Shown here piece by piece: positions 1-19,060 of a DNA stretch of 64,000 nt. This DNA comes from Chondrilla cf. caribensis (Eukaryota; Porifera; Demospongiae; Chondrillida; Chondrillidae). How positions within the stretch are numbered: the first letter of the stretch is position 1; each line of letters begins with the position of its first letter. The stretch covers positions 3,215,001-3,279,000 of the forward strand of contig OZ026562.1 of NCBI GenBank assembly GCA_964020155.1, in the 5' to 3' direction. The notes beneath the pieces are model-generated. The model worked only from the letters and a program-made list of their open reading frames with translations, ran no database searches and was not told where the DNA came from. Both the position numbers and the translations under genes were made by a program.

Positions 1-49
1 TATATATATATATATATATATATTATGTACAAACATACCTGTACATGTA

Positions 50-802
50 GGGTAAAGCGGGGGAATTCGGGATATAATTTGAGTACAGAATTTCGACGCT
101 GTGGCTCCCGAAAACTAGAACACTGAGATAATTGGTTTTCACCAAGAATTGAGGGGAGGTAGTGCTCTGTCAGATTAAGTAAGAATCATGTCTACCCGGT
201 AACGACGGGAAGAATGTGACGCCCTCGTTTGCTTTCATACGAATTCTTGCTAAAAATGGCCGACGGGGTAATTTGAAAACGATGTATGGAAAGAACAAAC
301 TTACTTTAGTCAGCTTACAAAGCAGTAACACGGCGGTTAAGGTGTATGCGTGATCGTATAAGTCCTTGGCGTCGCTACTCCGAACGTTGGATTCGAATTT
401 TGCGCCGAAATGATGTTAATAATAATTGATCACTTCCTGTAAGTGCAAGTCGGCAGTACGCGATAGTTTTCAATGCTGCTCGACAGTTTCAACGATTCAG
501 TTAATTTATTTTGCACCATGTCTTCAAGATTGCCTGAGCTATTTTAGGATATTGCCAAAGCTGTGAGTTTCATCAGGGTGAAATTTTAGCGCATGAAAAT
601 ATTTGCATATATCCATATTTTGTACGCTATTCTCTTTAGTCCATTTGTCTTCTACCGTTGTTTTTACATGTAGACGATCGTCAAACACTATGCTTTGTTG
701 TTTTGCGTTTTCAGGGTATTCCTGCTATTCTTCGCTGAATGCGAGCCGATAAGGGGAAATTATTTCAAATTACCCCATTTTTCAAATTACCCCGCTCTAC
801 CC
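50..802. mobile_element. Small TA-flanked DNA transposon with terminal inverted repeats
   Basis: The left end reads GGGTAAAGCGGGG and the right end is its near-perfect inverse, CCCCGCTCTACCC. Both are bordered by TA (48-49 and 803-804), as expected for a TA-inserting element of the Tc1/mariner or PIF type. Inside the right end is a second copy of the motif (aaattaccccattttt). No long reading frame lies between the ends, so it would be non-autonomous. It sits about 450 bp upstream of the CARD gene. The superfamily is not resolved. Confidence 0.6.
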
Positions 803-1265
803 TATTATAAAGTTATATTGTGATATAATTTGTCTACATTGTTTAACACTGAGCATAGTATGTATCCCACAAAACATGAACATGGTAACAAAGAGGGCTA
901 TATGCCAATTGCAAGAGAGAAGCTGAGATGGTGGATCAAGTAGTACTCTCTTATACATACGTGCATATCTGGTTAACCTTTTTAGAATAATATATTATAT
1001 ATATCATATTATAATAATATCCTTTTTCTCATTATTGAATGTTTCAAGATTAATTTAAATACTTTATTATTACGTAGATCCTCGTGATCAAGGTTTAGAT
1101 TTTATGTAATATACACTATTCCATATTATATACGATAATATAACATATTGTATATGATAATATTATTTATAGCATTGTATTTACTAGTATTAATTGTCAT
1201 ACTACGTATAATAGCACGTGACTAGACGCATGCATGTGACTACATACTAAGCAGATCTACGGGAG

Positions 1266-4200
1266 ATGGGCGAGTCAGACACTTCTGGAATTTCTTTTGG
1301 TTCCCCCATTTCTCCTATCGAGGAAGTTGGCGGTGATGTTTTCGGCCAAAGAAGGTTAGAACTTCATTGATTCTCATACTACAATGTACTTTAACGACAT
1401 ATTATATAAATCGTGTTGAAGTTTTATATCCTCCGTAAGAATACATTGCATGTAGCTATCTGTGAGCTCAGCACTATTTCAAATTAATCCATCATGAAAT
1501 CAAACTCCAGATCTATATCAATTATTATGGTGTAATTATGCTATCGCTGAACAGGCTTGTACGTAGGTAGCTGTAGGTTATAGAAATTTAAAAGAGGGTT
1601 CCAATTTGACAAGTAGAAACTTGACGGCGAGTTGGGACCTTTTACAGCAATCGAAACTTCTCTTTGGTACTCAATATTGTTAACGCGTCCTTCAATTTAA
1701 AATACCTATTAGTAATTGTTAGAAAGCGGGTTCATATGAATTAACAGAACGGTATAACCCTCGATTCATCTCGCCGCTCAGGCTAATTCGCTATGCGTAT
1801 ACCCTAAGGCTTGCACTGTTGATAGGACTAAGTGGATATTATTATTGTATTTAGCATTTAATCGACATGTTAGGTATCATCAGTGCGGGATCAATGCGGC
1901 CTGTATTTCTTCCGTTACATATAGCCTAGCATAATTATGCTAGTGCCAAATGGTATAATTTTCGTTCATTTTATAATCATTGTATACAGACAATCACATG
2001 AGCTTACAGGGGAAAAGATTGCCAGCGACAGAGAAAAAGCAAAGAACGGTTTAGTGGAAATGTACTCCACTCTGTGTGAAGCTCTGGATCCCAATGGCCT
2101 GACCAGACACCTATACTCCTCTGGCCTCTTGTCAACTGAGGAACGTGATGTAATTCAAGCTTGCCCAACTCGCTTGGAGAAAAGTGAAGAAATACTGAAG
2201 GCCATTGAAAGGAGGAGTAAAGATGACATATTTTCCTTTTGCACAATACTTCTTGCTAAGGGTGAAAGAACTTCTGGTATTATGCTAAAGGATGGTGAGT
2301 GTGGCAATAATAAGGATTGCTTCATGATATGCATGCACAATTATGGAGTATAAAAATAACGGTACGGTACCATAATTATGTGACAATCTTGTGATAACTC
2401 TTCAATTTTATTGACTGGTGGAAATTGTCCTAACTTGTTATACAGATGCACTGTTGAGAGGTGATGTATATACAAGTCATAACAGTTACTATACTAGATG
2501 TATAGCAATTTTTATGGTGATTTCAGTCTCTAGGTGCAGTAGTTTATGATCAGGGATCACATTTTCTTCTGTTTTTGATTATAATAAATTTGTTCTTTAA
2601 AGGACATAATGGCCAAATCTTCCAAAGCTTCCTTGTAGCTTCTTCCATAGATTGAAAAGTTTTGTAAGGGATCAGCAATAGTTAAAACATTCGCAAATTG
2701 AAATATAATCTGTATGGGCCTTATCAAAGTTATGTTTATTCACATCATGAATGGTGGCCATTTTGTGATCACTGGTAACATTGTTCCAGTAATTTATTAG
2801 AACTGAATACAGTACTATATAGGGCACCCTTACAATGTTGCTAATGCATTACTGATGAACCTACTCAATGGTTAATAATTACCATAGGCGGCAGAACAGG
2901 GGGGGGGGGGGGGCATGGGGGCCATGCCCCCCCCCCCCCCCCCACTTATCACAAAGGTGTGGCCAAGAATGTCTATGTAGAGTATTACATGTATGGGTGC
3001 AATTGCAATATTAATCATGAGTTCAGCACCATGGCTTTTAGCCCCCCCTCCTACTTGCCAAACCATTCCTCCGCCTAATAGTATGATTAATTTGCCATAA
3101 TCTTTTATTACATCTGAAATTATTATAACAATTATACATAATACAATCTATACATGAAATTGAATATATATATACATATACAGATTGTATGTATGCACGC
3201 ATACATACACATTTATGCATTTAAGTTTTTATGTATAAATGTATAGTATGAACATAGATATTAACCCTGCTGTCACTCCTCGCACACCATTATTACTTCT
3301 ATGCATTTATACATGTCATGGCCATGACCCTCCTTGGTTATGGGTTAAATTGCTCAAATACTCATTCTTTCATGTAGCATTGGAGCGAAAAGGCTTAGAT
3401 GTGACATGTCTAAAAGTCCCGCCAGTTGGTCAGCCGACCATACACCATGAATCCCCAAAATACTATCCTGCAATCGAAGATTTAGAAACCCCCTTTATTG
3501 ACCTTGTAAGAGAGGTGAGACAAGAAGCAGTAAAAGTGACAGATTTAAGTACTATTTGCATTCAGCTTCTGACAAGATATGCACGGCTAAGAGACCCTGG
3601 GTTGAAGGAAAGACTACACGAACTCAACAACTGCTCAAATGAGGAGGCATTCGGATATCTACAGCATCACATTGACGAGTTGGATTGTGACCTGCTTTAC
3701 AAATTAATCATGCAGATTAAGAATCAGCGCTTGATCGATGACTGGGACAGCTACAGAGGGAAAGTGAAAGAAGCTTGTTCAGTGACATTGGACAAGTGCC
3801 GAAAAGAACAGCAGAAAAAGAAATCATTCGGTAAAGAGTATTTGACCTTGGGATTCCAGACAAACCAAGTGGCGAGCGACACTACAATCCAGAGAATTCT
3901 TGATCTGAAAGATTTTTAATCTATCGCGTGGGATTAGAAGAAGCCAAATTCGAAGGAGTTGCCAACAGCACTGTAACTTTGTTTTTTAGAATCAGCAAGA
4001 AGCACATACCTTTCCTCCTGCACCGCCTATCCTGTCATAGAAGATTGCTCCTGGAGTTTAATGTCACAGTAGTGTTCGTACCTGGTGTCTTCATCTACGA
4101 TCTGATAACAGAGGAAGACTATCAATATCCCGAGGTATGCATGTATGTGTATACACAGCATATTTAATTGTCAATAGACTTTTGGACTTGTATTTACTAG

Positions 4201-6172
4201 TTGTGAAGTCGAGGACATGTATATAAAGTGTGTTATTTGCAAAACATTAAATCTAAACGTACTCTCCGAATCATTATTGTACATGAACTTAAACCCTGCA
4301 ACAAGCAATACATATTCTGTACGATAAATGTTTGTAGTTGGAAATATTACTCCAGGTTTCTAGCCAGAACATAGCAATAGTTGTGTAATTGGCCATATAC
4401 ATATGTATATAGCTATAGCTATGGAGCAACAGAAGAACAAACACATACCTCCTAATAAATATGCGCATTTGTGTACATGTACATGTGTATGTATATTGTA
4501 ATATTGATGTACTTATGCATATTATATTATGCTGACCTGTCTATATAATAGACTGTATAATATGTATATAGATACTATAGCAGATGTAAATCTATCAACT
4601 TCACAATAATATTATACAGCTTACAATAATACATGCGATTGAGGTGATTAGTTCACACCTGTTAAACACAAACGCCAAACATCATTACCTTAACAGCACC
4701 ATCTCATTGGAGGATCATATATGCAGCTAGGAACTAGTTTGCCTATTGTTAAGACTGCCTCTTCCCTTCAAAGCCCCATAGGTGTTGGTAGACTGTCATA
4801 TTATATTAATTGCCATATGGAATACTTTAATTACTGTAGGATACGCTTGTCAGCACATTTGCTACTGATTTGTCTCACATTGAGAGTCAAATGGAGCAAC
4901 ATTTCCAACTGCTCAAACAAATGCAAGTGAGTTAAGTCCGCACTTGAGCATGTCAGTGAACTGTGTGCTTGCATAATATGATTTATACATTTATTATTCA
5001 TTCATGCCCATTACAGAAGGACATTAGAGAGCATAAAGAGTTGGAAAAGAGCAACGTATCATTACAGAACAGATTGACAATGCTGCAGATTGACAATTCT
5101 GAGTTATATAAAGTTATGGCAAGAATTAGTGTTAGCGGTACAATGACATCAGTAAGTACAGATACATCCATACATTGTCTCAACATCTTCCGACCATAGC
5201 TACTTCCAAATAAATCCGTTATGGAGCAGTTTCTTGCTGTCCGTTCCTATCCCACCATTTTATGCATTGCACAATCACTTTCTATAGTCTTTTTTGTTGT
5301 GGTTTGAATGATATTTATTTTTTGCTACATGCTTTTTGACTATATTCCTTTTTCCATGTATTATCTGATCTGCAGAGGGGATCCAGCTCTATGACCAATT
5401 TTCATGGGGCCAAACCTAGACCAATTAGCTCATTGAGCAATTTGAGCTCAAACAGTGTCACAGGAATCAGTGGTCTCAATTTCAGTCATTCATCTAGTTA
5501 CAGTAGGCAGCTGAGTGCAGTCTCTAGGGACAGTGGTATATCAAACAGCACTGTACAATCAGGAGTGAGTCGACAGCCTTTGTGATTTGGTATAGCATAT
5601 TATGTGGACATTAATTATATTGTGTATGATAATAATATTATAATTATAAATGTAATATTTTTGCCATGTAACCAAAATACTGAGGTGGGGTTAATTTTAA
5701 TTTGGTAACTACATACACAGTTTACAGTAATTACATGTTGAACTATGGGTTGTGTATATAGTCTAATTTCTATCTGTTATAACAGAGGATGCACTCAGCC
5801 CGAAAAAAATCAGAGACATTTCAACTACTGAAGCAAACTCAAGCAGCCAGTAGATTGCCAATTGCCAATGGAAGGGATAGTGAAAATACTGAGTTCTCCA
5901 GTGAAGAAGATGACACCTGCAGTGATCTGAACACTTCCAGCGACAGAAGTATTCATCCTACTCGCACACTGAAACTCCCGACTGTTGGAGGAACACACAA
6001 TGTCATGGAGAATAGCATGCCGCTGACAAGGGATCCCTCTGCCACAGGCCGCAGGAGTGCCACCTCATGGCCAACAAAAAAGGGGGGTAAAGGGAAAAGC
6101 AAGAAAACTTGGCGTTTGGACCACAGCTTAGCAGCTGTTCATTCCACAAATGCAACACCCAAACAGAAATAG
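1266..6172 (+). CDS. CARD-domain protein with coiled coil and Ser-rich tail; one frame break
   Basis: I propose seven exons: 1266-1354, 1990-2294, 3378-4134, 4840-4926, 5017-5151, 5376-5564 and 5786-6172. All introns are GT-AG and phases agree throughout. The product is about 649 residues. A death-fold of CARD type lies at about residues 44-125 (ALDPNGLTRHLYSSGLLS, then helices ending IFSFCTILL). It is followed by about 250 residues with no family I recognise, a coiled coil encoded by exons 4-5, and a Ser/Asn-rich tail ending in a basic KKGGKGKSKK stretch. CARDs mediate homotypic assembly of death or innate-immune signalling complexes; the partner here is unknown. Exon 3 is open in one frame to the run of five T at 3913-3917 and in another frame after it, so one base is missing relative to an open frame. 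This may be an assembly error, a null allele or (less likely) a -1 slip. A poly(A) signal AATAAA lies at 6232. Confidence 0.75.
2885..3077. mobile_element. MITE-like insertion containing a G15/C17 palindrome
   Basis: Lies in intron 2 of the CARD gene. The ends TAGGCGG and CCGCCTA are inverted copies with TA at the borders. Inside, 15 G (2899-2913) and 17 C (2927-2943) flank the palindrome catgggggccatg, so one strand can fold into an almost pure G:C hairpin. Either run could also form a four-stranded structure. The exact run lengths may be unreliable. Confidence 0.45.
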
Positions 6173-6231
6173 TGTATACATAATATATATAACCAATAGT
6201 ATAATATTTAAAGAAGCATAATAATGTATTA

Positions 6232-6237
6232 AATAAA
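6232..6237 (+). terminator. Poly(A) signal of the CARD gene
   Basis: AATAAA, 60 bases after the stop codon of the CARD gene in an AT-rich 3' region. COX6A starts only 135 bases further on, which limits the 3' UTR. Confidence 0.6.
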
Positions 6238-6371
6238 TATTTTAGTGGTTTTATAATAATTGAAAGAGATACTGCATGTTTTGGATTCGTTGCAATTTAT
6301 ACAGTTTATAACGTGTTAATACATATGATGAGCGCTCATATGCATAATACGTGAGGTCATAGTTCAACAAG

Positions 6372-6698
6372 ATGGCGCAGTTGGTCAGGGCACTAAACAG
6401 GACATTACTTCGTCGCTTTTCTACTTTCAAACAGGCGGTTCAAGAGGAAGAAGCTCATGCCTTAGGAACAATGAAGACGTGGAAGAGTATTTCTCTGTTC
6501 GTGGCCATACCTGCTCTCACGTATTGTGTCTACAACGCCATTCGGAAGGAAGCCGAGCATAGTAAGCACGGGCGAGCCGAGTTTGTGCCCTACACTCACC
6601 TTCGTATCAGGAACAAGCCTTTCCCGTGGGGAGACGGCAACCACACTCTCATTCACAACGCCCACACCAACCCTCTACCGGAGGGATACGAGGAGTAA
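6372..6698 (+). CDS. COX6A: Cytochrome c oxidase subunit 6A, mitochondrial
   Basis: Single exon, 108 residues, the usual length of the family. COX6A is a small nuclear-encoded subunit of respiratory complex IV in the inner mitochondrial membrane. Residues 1-17 form a basic, acid-free presequence (MAQLVRALNRTLLRRFS). A transmembrane helix lies at about 39-57 (SISLFVAIPALTYCVYNAI). The C-terminal half carries the family signature LRIRNKPFPWGDGNHTL followed by NPLPEGYE. The ATG stands in good context (acaagATGG) and no upstream in-frame start is needed. It is codirectional with the CARD gene, about 200 bases upstream. Confidence 0.95.
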   Translation: MAQLVRALNRTLLRRFSTFKQAVQEEEAHALGTMKTWKSISLFVAIPALTYCVYNAIRKEAEHSKHGRAEFVPYTHLRIRNKPFPWGDGNHTLIHNAHTNPLPEGYEE

Positions 6699-8438
6699 CT
6701 TAGGAAGGCTCAGTATTCCTTAATGTTAGCCAATGAACTTATGTACTCGGTTACATTGTAAGCTAAAGGCTATTCTATTGTAGTATTAGTCTAGTGAAAG
6801 TGTATCTGTTATGATGTACGTAATAATTTGTTATTTCTTGGAGAAGTGAGCGTTTTGACGGAGTCTCGGTTTGTTGGCACTTCAGCAGGAGGCTGTACAC
6901 GATACACTTTGTCATTGCTGTAAACTGGCCGGAATGAAATTACATTCGATCATTTTGATCTTTCACTGCTGTCAAATTATAAAGTTGACCGTGGTTACAA
7001 GTGTATGACAAGATTTTTAGGACAATCCTGGTTGGTTGTTACTAAGAGACTCGGGGAGATCTATGTATGGTAGGGAAGAACTGATTGCCTACCTTTCAAG
7101 GGGGTAAGTCCCTCTAGTCCCATGACTCTCTTGACAGTGCATACTGTCTAGCTGTGTGAAAGACACCGGTATCTACTTGACATCAATATGAACCAATAGG
7201 AAGCATAATACACACTTTATGTACATGTAAAGCTTATTACATTCCACGTTCACACAAGCTTGAACATGTAGTGCCCATCATAGTATACACAAAGGTATTG
7301 ACATGATTACTTGGATTTTAATCAATTCGTCAACAAATACGTGTATGGATAGGATCGTGTGGTAAGGTGCCACTGGTAGTTTGTAGTCTGACACTGTTCA
7401 CCACACTCTGACCTACTACAGCCGATTGGTGCAGAATACCAATATGTATGGGTATTTTACCTTACTGGGACATGCTGACAGGTTTGTTGTCAGATGTACC
7501 ATTGATACATTAGGGTAACCCCAACCCTTAGTTAATTCCCAGCAAGGATGCCATGCTAGGCACCTGAATATGCCTGTCTGACAACCATTTACTTTTGTAC
7601 ATATGCACCAATAACAATAGGCTCACAAACATGGCCGTATGGTGTGAAATAAGGATTAGCGGGAGCCTTTTCCCATTATTGCGATGTTTGTTATTTGAGT
7701 GCAGTGTTGCTGACTGGTACATATACGGATAGATTTGACCCCTGTCTAGTCATCACTTTACCTATTTAACCAGCAGGCTACACCCAAAAGGGGTGCACCT
7801 TCACAAGAATTGCTCTCACCATTGTATTGGAGTACGCTTAGTCCAACTGGACTACAATAGTCTATGCTGTATTTGAATGTGACAGGATGAGTGTGAATCA
7901 TGTTCATGATTGAAGTTCTGGAATTTTGAACTACAAATGGTCAGAGCAGTCTACTGATTCCCACTTCACCCCTTATGGCACCAGTCTCATACTCGGACCC
8001 TTAGTTGGCTGGCCATCATCTAAACCACGGCATTGGAGGTGTGAGCTGGTTTACCAAGGATCCATCCAGAGCACTCCGAACACACCGTTACAGTTTGGAG
8101 TGTCTATGCTACAGGCCATGTACAGAGGTATGGAGTTTCCCTAATGTACCTCAGGCCTGCTGCTTGGTCTGGATATCATCTTACCATCCATACCCCTCTC
8201 CCCCTGTGATCTATGCCAGATGATGTTCACCATGTATGTGTCTCCTATTCTCTTTTACTTCATAATGTAAGTCTTCATGGAGCACACTGCATGTTGCAGT
8301 GGACCCATGCATATGACAAAATGTAGTGTTTCATAATTCAATTAGCTCAAATGTACCTCATTCAGGCTGCACATAGGTGTGATTCATGGTTTTACCCATA
8401 ATTTCTTTCTGGCCAAATGTAATATTAGGTAGGTCTGT

Positions 8439-8505
8439 AATGCTAAGCAGAGGGCGTGTGGCAGGCTTATATTATAAGCCTGCCACACGCCCTCTGCATA
8501 GCATT
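8439..8505. repeat. Near-perfect 67-bp palindrome (33-bp arms)
   Basis: Arms 8439-8471 and 8473-8505 are reverse complements with one mismatch and a single-base centre. The core is agggcgtgtggcaggctta. It would form a very stable hairpin in DNA or RNA. No target-site duplication is visible at its edges. Confidence 0.85.
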
Positions 8506-8624
8506 TTTTACTCCAGTACATATAATATATTCTCTCATGATCAGGAATGCTACAAGTACGAGATCAATATGGTACCAAAAGCTGCTTGGATATAATAGTT
8601 CTGTACATGTGACAGTCATAGTTC

Positions 8625-8665
8625 ATTGGGTAACTGTATTATACCTGATAATACAGTTACCCAAT
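8625..8665. repeat. Perfect hairpin, 18-bp stem and 5-base loop
   Basis: Arms 8625-8642 (attgggtaactgtattat) and 8648-8665 are exact inverse copies around acctg. It lies 120 bp from the larger palindrome at 8439 and downstream of H2A.X on the minus strand. It does not resemble the histone mRNA stem-loop. Confidence 0.85.
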
Positions 8666-8859
8666 ACCTTTAGACGTCCATATTAAAATTATTTTATTCA
8701 AGCGTGTACTGTGCAAATATTAATATGTATGAACTGCTGTATGTAGTATAAATTTGGCATACTATACATTACGAGGTCTGAGATAATACATAATTATACT
8801 GAATTCATTACAAGCAGCTGTCCCGTTCCCACACATCTATATATATGATTAAATTGACA

Positions 8860-8875
8860 CATTTTATTATTACAA
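8860..8875 (-). terminator. Poly(A) signal of H2A.X
   Basis: On the minus strand AATAAA (in taataataaaatg) lies about 70 bases after the H2A.X stop. No GGYYCUUUUCAGRRCC-type histone stem-loop is visible between them. This suggests a polyadenylated, replication-independent transcript, as known for H2AX isoforms and variants. Confidence 0.5.
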
Positions 8876-8936
8876 AGTTGATCATAGAGCAACAACTATG
8901 TAATGATGGCAATGATATTGAAATCAAGAATTCAAT

Positions 8937-9335
8937 TTACAACTCCTGACTGGCAGCTGTAGACGTTTCAATGGACTTCTTAGGAAGAAGAACGGATTGA
9001 ATGTTTGGGAGAACGCCACCTTCTGCAATGTGGACACCTGAAAGGAGCTGATTCAATTCTTCGTCATTTCTGACAGCCAACTGCAAGTGGCGAGGGTTAA
9101 TTCTCATCTTCTTGTTATCCCGAGCCGCGTTTCCCGCCAATTCAAGGACTTCTGCTGTGAGATATTCGAGTATGGCCGCCAAATACACAGCGGCGCCATC
9201 GCTAATCCTGTCAGAATAGTTCGAGTGCTTTAACAATCGATGTATCCTTCCCACCGGGAACTGGAGTCCTGCCCGAGAAGAACGTGATTTAGCTCGTACG
9301 ACAGCTTTGCTGCCCTTTCCGCCTCTTCCAGACAT
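8937..9335 (-). CDS. H2AX: Histone H2A.X-type
   Basis: Intronless, 132 residues. It has the complete H2A fold: [14 protein letters not shown], an [23 protein letters not shown] helix and an [17 protein letters not shown] stretch, with the acidic-patch residues and [15 protein letters not shown] conserved. The extended tail ends [12 protein letters not shown]. The terminal Ser-Gln-Glu-hydrophobic motif is the H2A.X signature: Ser129 is the expected target of ATM/ATR/DNA-PK-type kinases at DNA breaks (established family knowledge). Loop 1 ([12 protein letters not shown]) differs from the common KGNYAERVGAG and is unusual. The next gene upstream is divergent and starts 1 kb away. No other core histone gene is in the window. 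Confidence 0.93.
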   Translation of the reverse strand: MSGRGGKGSKAVVRAKSRSSRAGLQFPVGRIHRLLKHSNYSDRISDGAAVYLAAILEYLTAEVLELAGNAARDNKKMRINPRHLQLAVRNDEELNQLLSGVHIAEGGVLPNIQSVLLPKKSIETSTAASQEL

Positions 9336-10328
9336 TTCACAGAATACGGATAAGCGTACTTCGTCTCCTACAATGTTGACTAGTTGTGTACCAATGAAAG
9401 TAGTCTCCTAGATGTTATTAAAGGTGCAATATTAGTGTACAGTAAACACTCCATTCGTTCATCAGCATGTGTCATTCCCTGTCAACGTGCTGTCAGTACT
9501 GGCTATGAGTGTGTGTATTATAATTTCACCGCACATTTCATGCCTCTACAATGAGATAGGTCATGATGGTGCAGTGGTGAGGTGACACAGTCCATCTCCA
9601 GGTTCCAGGTTGGATGCATCGTTCATGAGTGACACGAGACTAACGACCAGTTCTCAGTATCAGATATTTGCATAATAATGTTACAGAGATTTTCCGAATC
9701 AGAAACTCCTTTTGGGTCATTGAGTTGTGTTTTCAAATGTTGTTTCCATTGGGCTATAAACTGGATAATTATATACATTCTACCATGACCATTATTAATA
9801 TTAATTTGGTCTGAACACTAGATGGACACATCGACTAGGTGAGATGTGTACTATTGTCAGCAATTGGACATGTATGCATGTGTGTTACGTAATTGATGCA
9901 TAGATAGTGTGTATTTTTCTTACTGTACAGGAGGGTATTCGTCCACCCCGATATATAGACTCAACTAGGTATCATTGGTTTGCAAATAAGAAGGTATCAT
10001 TTAATATGTAGGCATACATGTGCTATGAATGTCTTTTGTGTCTATAGTATCATGGATACTGATAGCATGTATATATGGGTATGCAGATCTGTATGCTGTA
10101 TGATAGCTACATATTTGCTTCCTATTCCATAGGTTGTCCTTGGGAACGAAATATGTATGTCTATATATAGCGCCTTTCCCATGACGTATTAGGTTACTAA
10201 AGGCAGTGAATCGTCACGAGACAAGTCACGCGGGAGCTATATTAAGGGTCACCCTGTAGATTTCCTTCTAGTGATCGATTGAATCGTAAAGAGTCGTGTT
10301 TGTGCCAAGGATTCGATTGGGAGAAGAT
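9336..10328. promoter_or_regulatory. Divergent intergenic region between H2A.X and the beta-trefoil-like gene
   Basis: About 1 kb between two outward-facing start codons, so it must hold promoters for both. I see no clear TATA box at a convincing distance and no repeated operator-like motif. Confidence 0.35.
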
Positions 10329-17514
<7,186 letters not shown>

Positions 17515-19060
17515 ATGTTCAGTCCATATTGAGTGCATCATTTAGCACATTGCCATTGCTTATTATGTAGTGAAAACTCTTTAAATTGCTGTCTGCATAA
17601 AAGGTGAACTATAATTGATTACTTTTAATAGTATTATGATTATTATGATTATTATTATGATAATATCAACTCATATTATTGTACAAAGTTTCCGTAAAAA
17701 AGGTAACATGAAAATTACATTATGATAATTACCGAGCGGTTTATACCGCGAGGTTATCTGTTTCCGTCGCATGGGGGTGCCCAGAGTTGGCGCCCACTCA
17801 TTTGATTAATTTCCGGGTTAAAAATTCTAGATTTTGTCCCATTTGTACTTTCTTTCACCGAGAGTTTCAACGTGCTCGTGAAAAAAACTGCCTAATGTTA
17901 CAATACAATTGTTCAAATGAAGATATGTACGTATATGTAGACTAGACCATACTTTTCTTCCAAAGAGAGGTTCTGCACAAAGTGCACACCTAGTTTAATT
18001 ATGTTTTGTGCATTGAAAGGTAGTTACATGGGTCAAAGTTTGATCCTATTACACCAAACTCTCCAAACCAACAAGTATCCCCCCCCCCCCCACACACACA
18101 CACTGGAACTACTTAGGCATCTCTTTTTAGGCTTCGAGGTTATTACGTTTGGCATACCCGTTATGCCCGAATTCCAGACCAATTTCTAATTCTTGGAATT
18201 TCAAAATAGGGCATCTTTTTCAAGCAACCCCTAAAAATTAATTTTAGAGTACCCAATCAGCGATAATAATCACTTATTAGTAGCTACCACTAGTCTATAC
18301 ATAATATTGTTGTTAATCATTCCTGCATTGTTGTACATATGTTGGATCCATATAATGCTCCCCATTTGTGTGGTACATGTACATGTAGTGATTGTATAAT
18401 GATGCATACAGACAGTACATTGTAATGATGGTTATGGGCCTTGAGTTGAAAAAAAAAAAAAAAAAAAGGTCACCCACTCGGGGTCGAACAAACCCATGGT
18501 CGGCTTTATAGGGACTTTCCACAGGTACTGTGTACTTGGTCATTCCGCGAATGCAGAAGACACTATTCTAGCTGGGAGGTCAGCCGCGAGTCCCAAAGCT
18601 CCCCCCTACGGTTCTTTGTAGAGAGTATTGCGACTGACCACCAGGAAGTGAGCTCTTTTTTTTCAGAGAAAAAAACCGTCCTTTTGAGGTTTCGAACCCG
18701 CGACCTGGAGCCTAGAGTCGTGTCACCTGACCAACCGGCTACCGTGACCTATCTATTTTATTATTAGTATCTGCGCTATTTATAGTTGCCTTAAGTGTAC
18801 AATTTGATAAATAATGATAAAAGTGGAGTCGCAGAAGCCTTCCCCAGCATTTAAAATACTTAGACGTCTACTTTAGGTTTGGAATAACCTTCGCTGGAGA
18901 TATAAAGTTCGGCGAAGCCGTTTCGCTTGAATTCTAGCCGAATTTCTAATTCTCGGCCTTTTGAAATCGGCCATCTTTATGCGCAATATGAAATATAATA
19001 TAAATTCACTGTTTCAGTTACGTGTGAGAACACATTATGACATTATGTTACCTAAAGACT
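17515..19060. other. Intergenic, repeat remnants
   Basis: No gene recognised. Two related stretches (about 18118-18215 and 18870-18980) share the pattern cgaattctag/cagaccaatttctaattct...gg and are also similar to 62880-62990, so they belong to one dispersed repeat family. A tRNA-like segment lies at 18680-18750. Confidence 0.5.
18449..18748 (-). mobile_element. Possible tRNA-derived SINE
   Basis: On the minus strand a tRNA-like head starts near 18748: GTCACGGTAGCCGGTTGG resembles an A box and, 32 bases further, GGGTTCGAAACCTC matches the RNA polymerase III B box (GGTTCGAnnCC). The acceptor stem does not close, so it is not a functional tRNA. An A18 run on the plus strand ends the region at 18449-18467, the opposite polarity from a normal SINE tail, so the boundaries and orientation remain unsure. 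Confidence 0.4.

Larger units (their letters stand above)
6719..8936. other. Intergenic, no gene recognised
   Basis: Contains the COX6A 3' region and short open frames without recognisable domains or plausible exon structure. The only clear structures are two long hairpins near 8.45 and 8.65 kb, listed separately. Confidence 0.5.

Noticed and set aside
4727..4781. Candidate extra exon of the CARD gene (LGTSLPIVKTASS)
   Set aside because: It has AG and GT borders but ends in phase 1, which would bring a stop into the next exon. Skipping it joins 4134 to 4840 in phase 0.
7926..8223. Two overlapping 72-codon frames
   Set aside because: No recognisable motif, no splice context, and two frames are equally open.
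18680..18750. Functional tRNA gene
   Set aside because: A- and B-box-like motifs are present on the minus strand but the acceptor stem does not pair and no anticodon arm fits.
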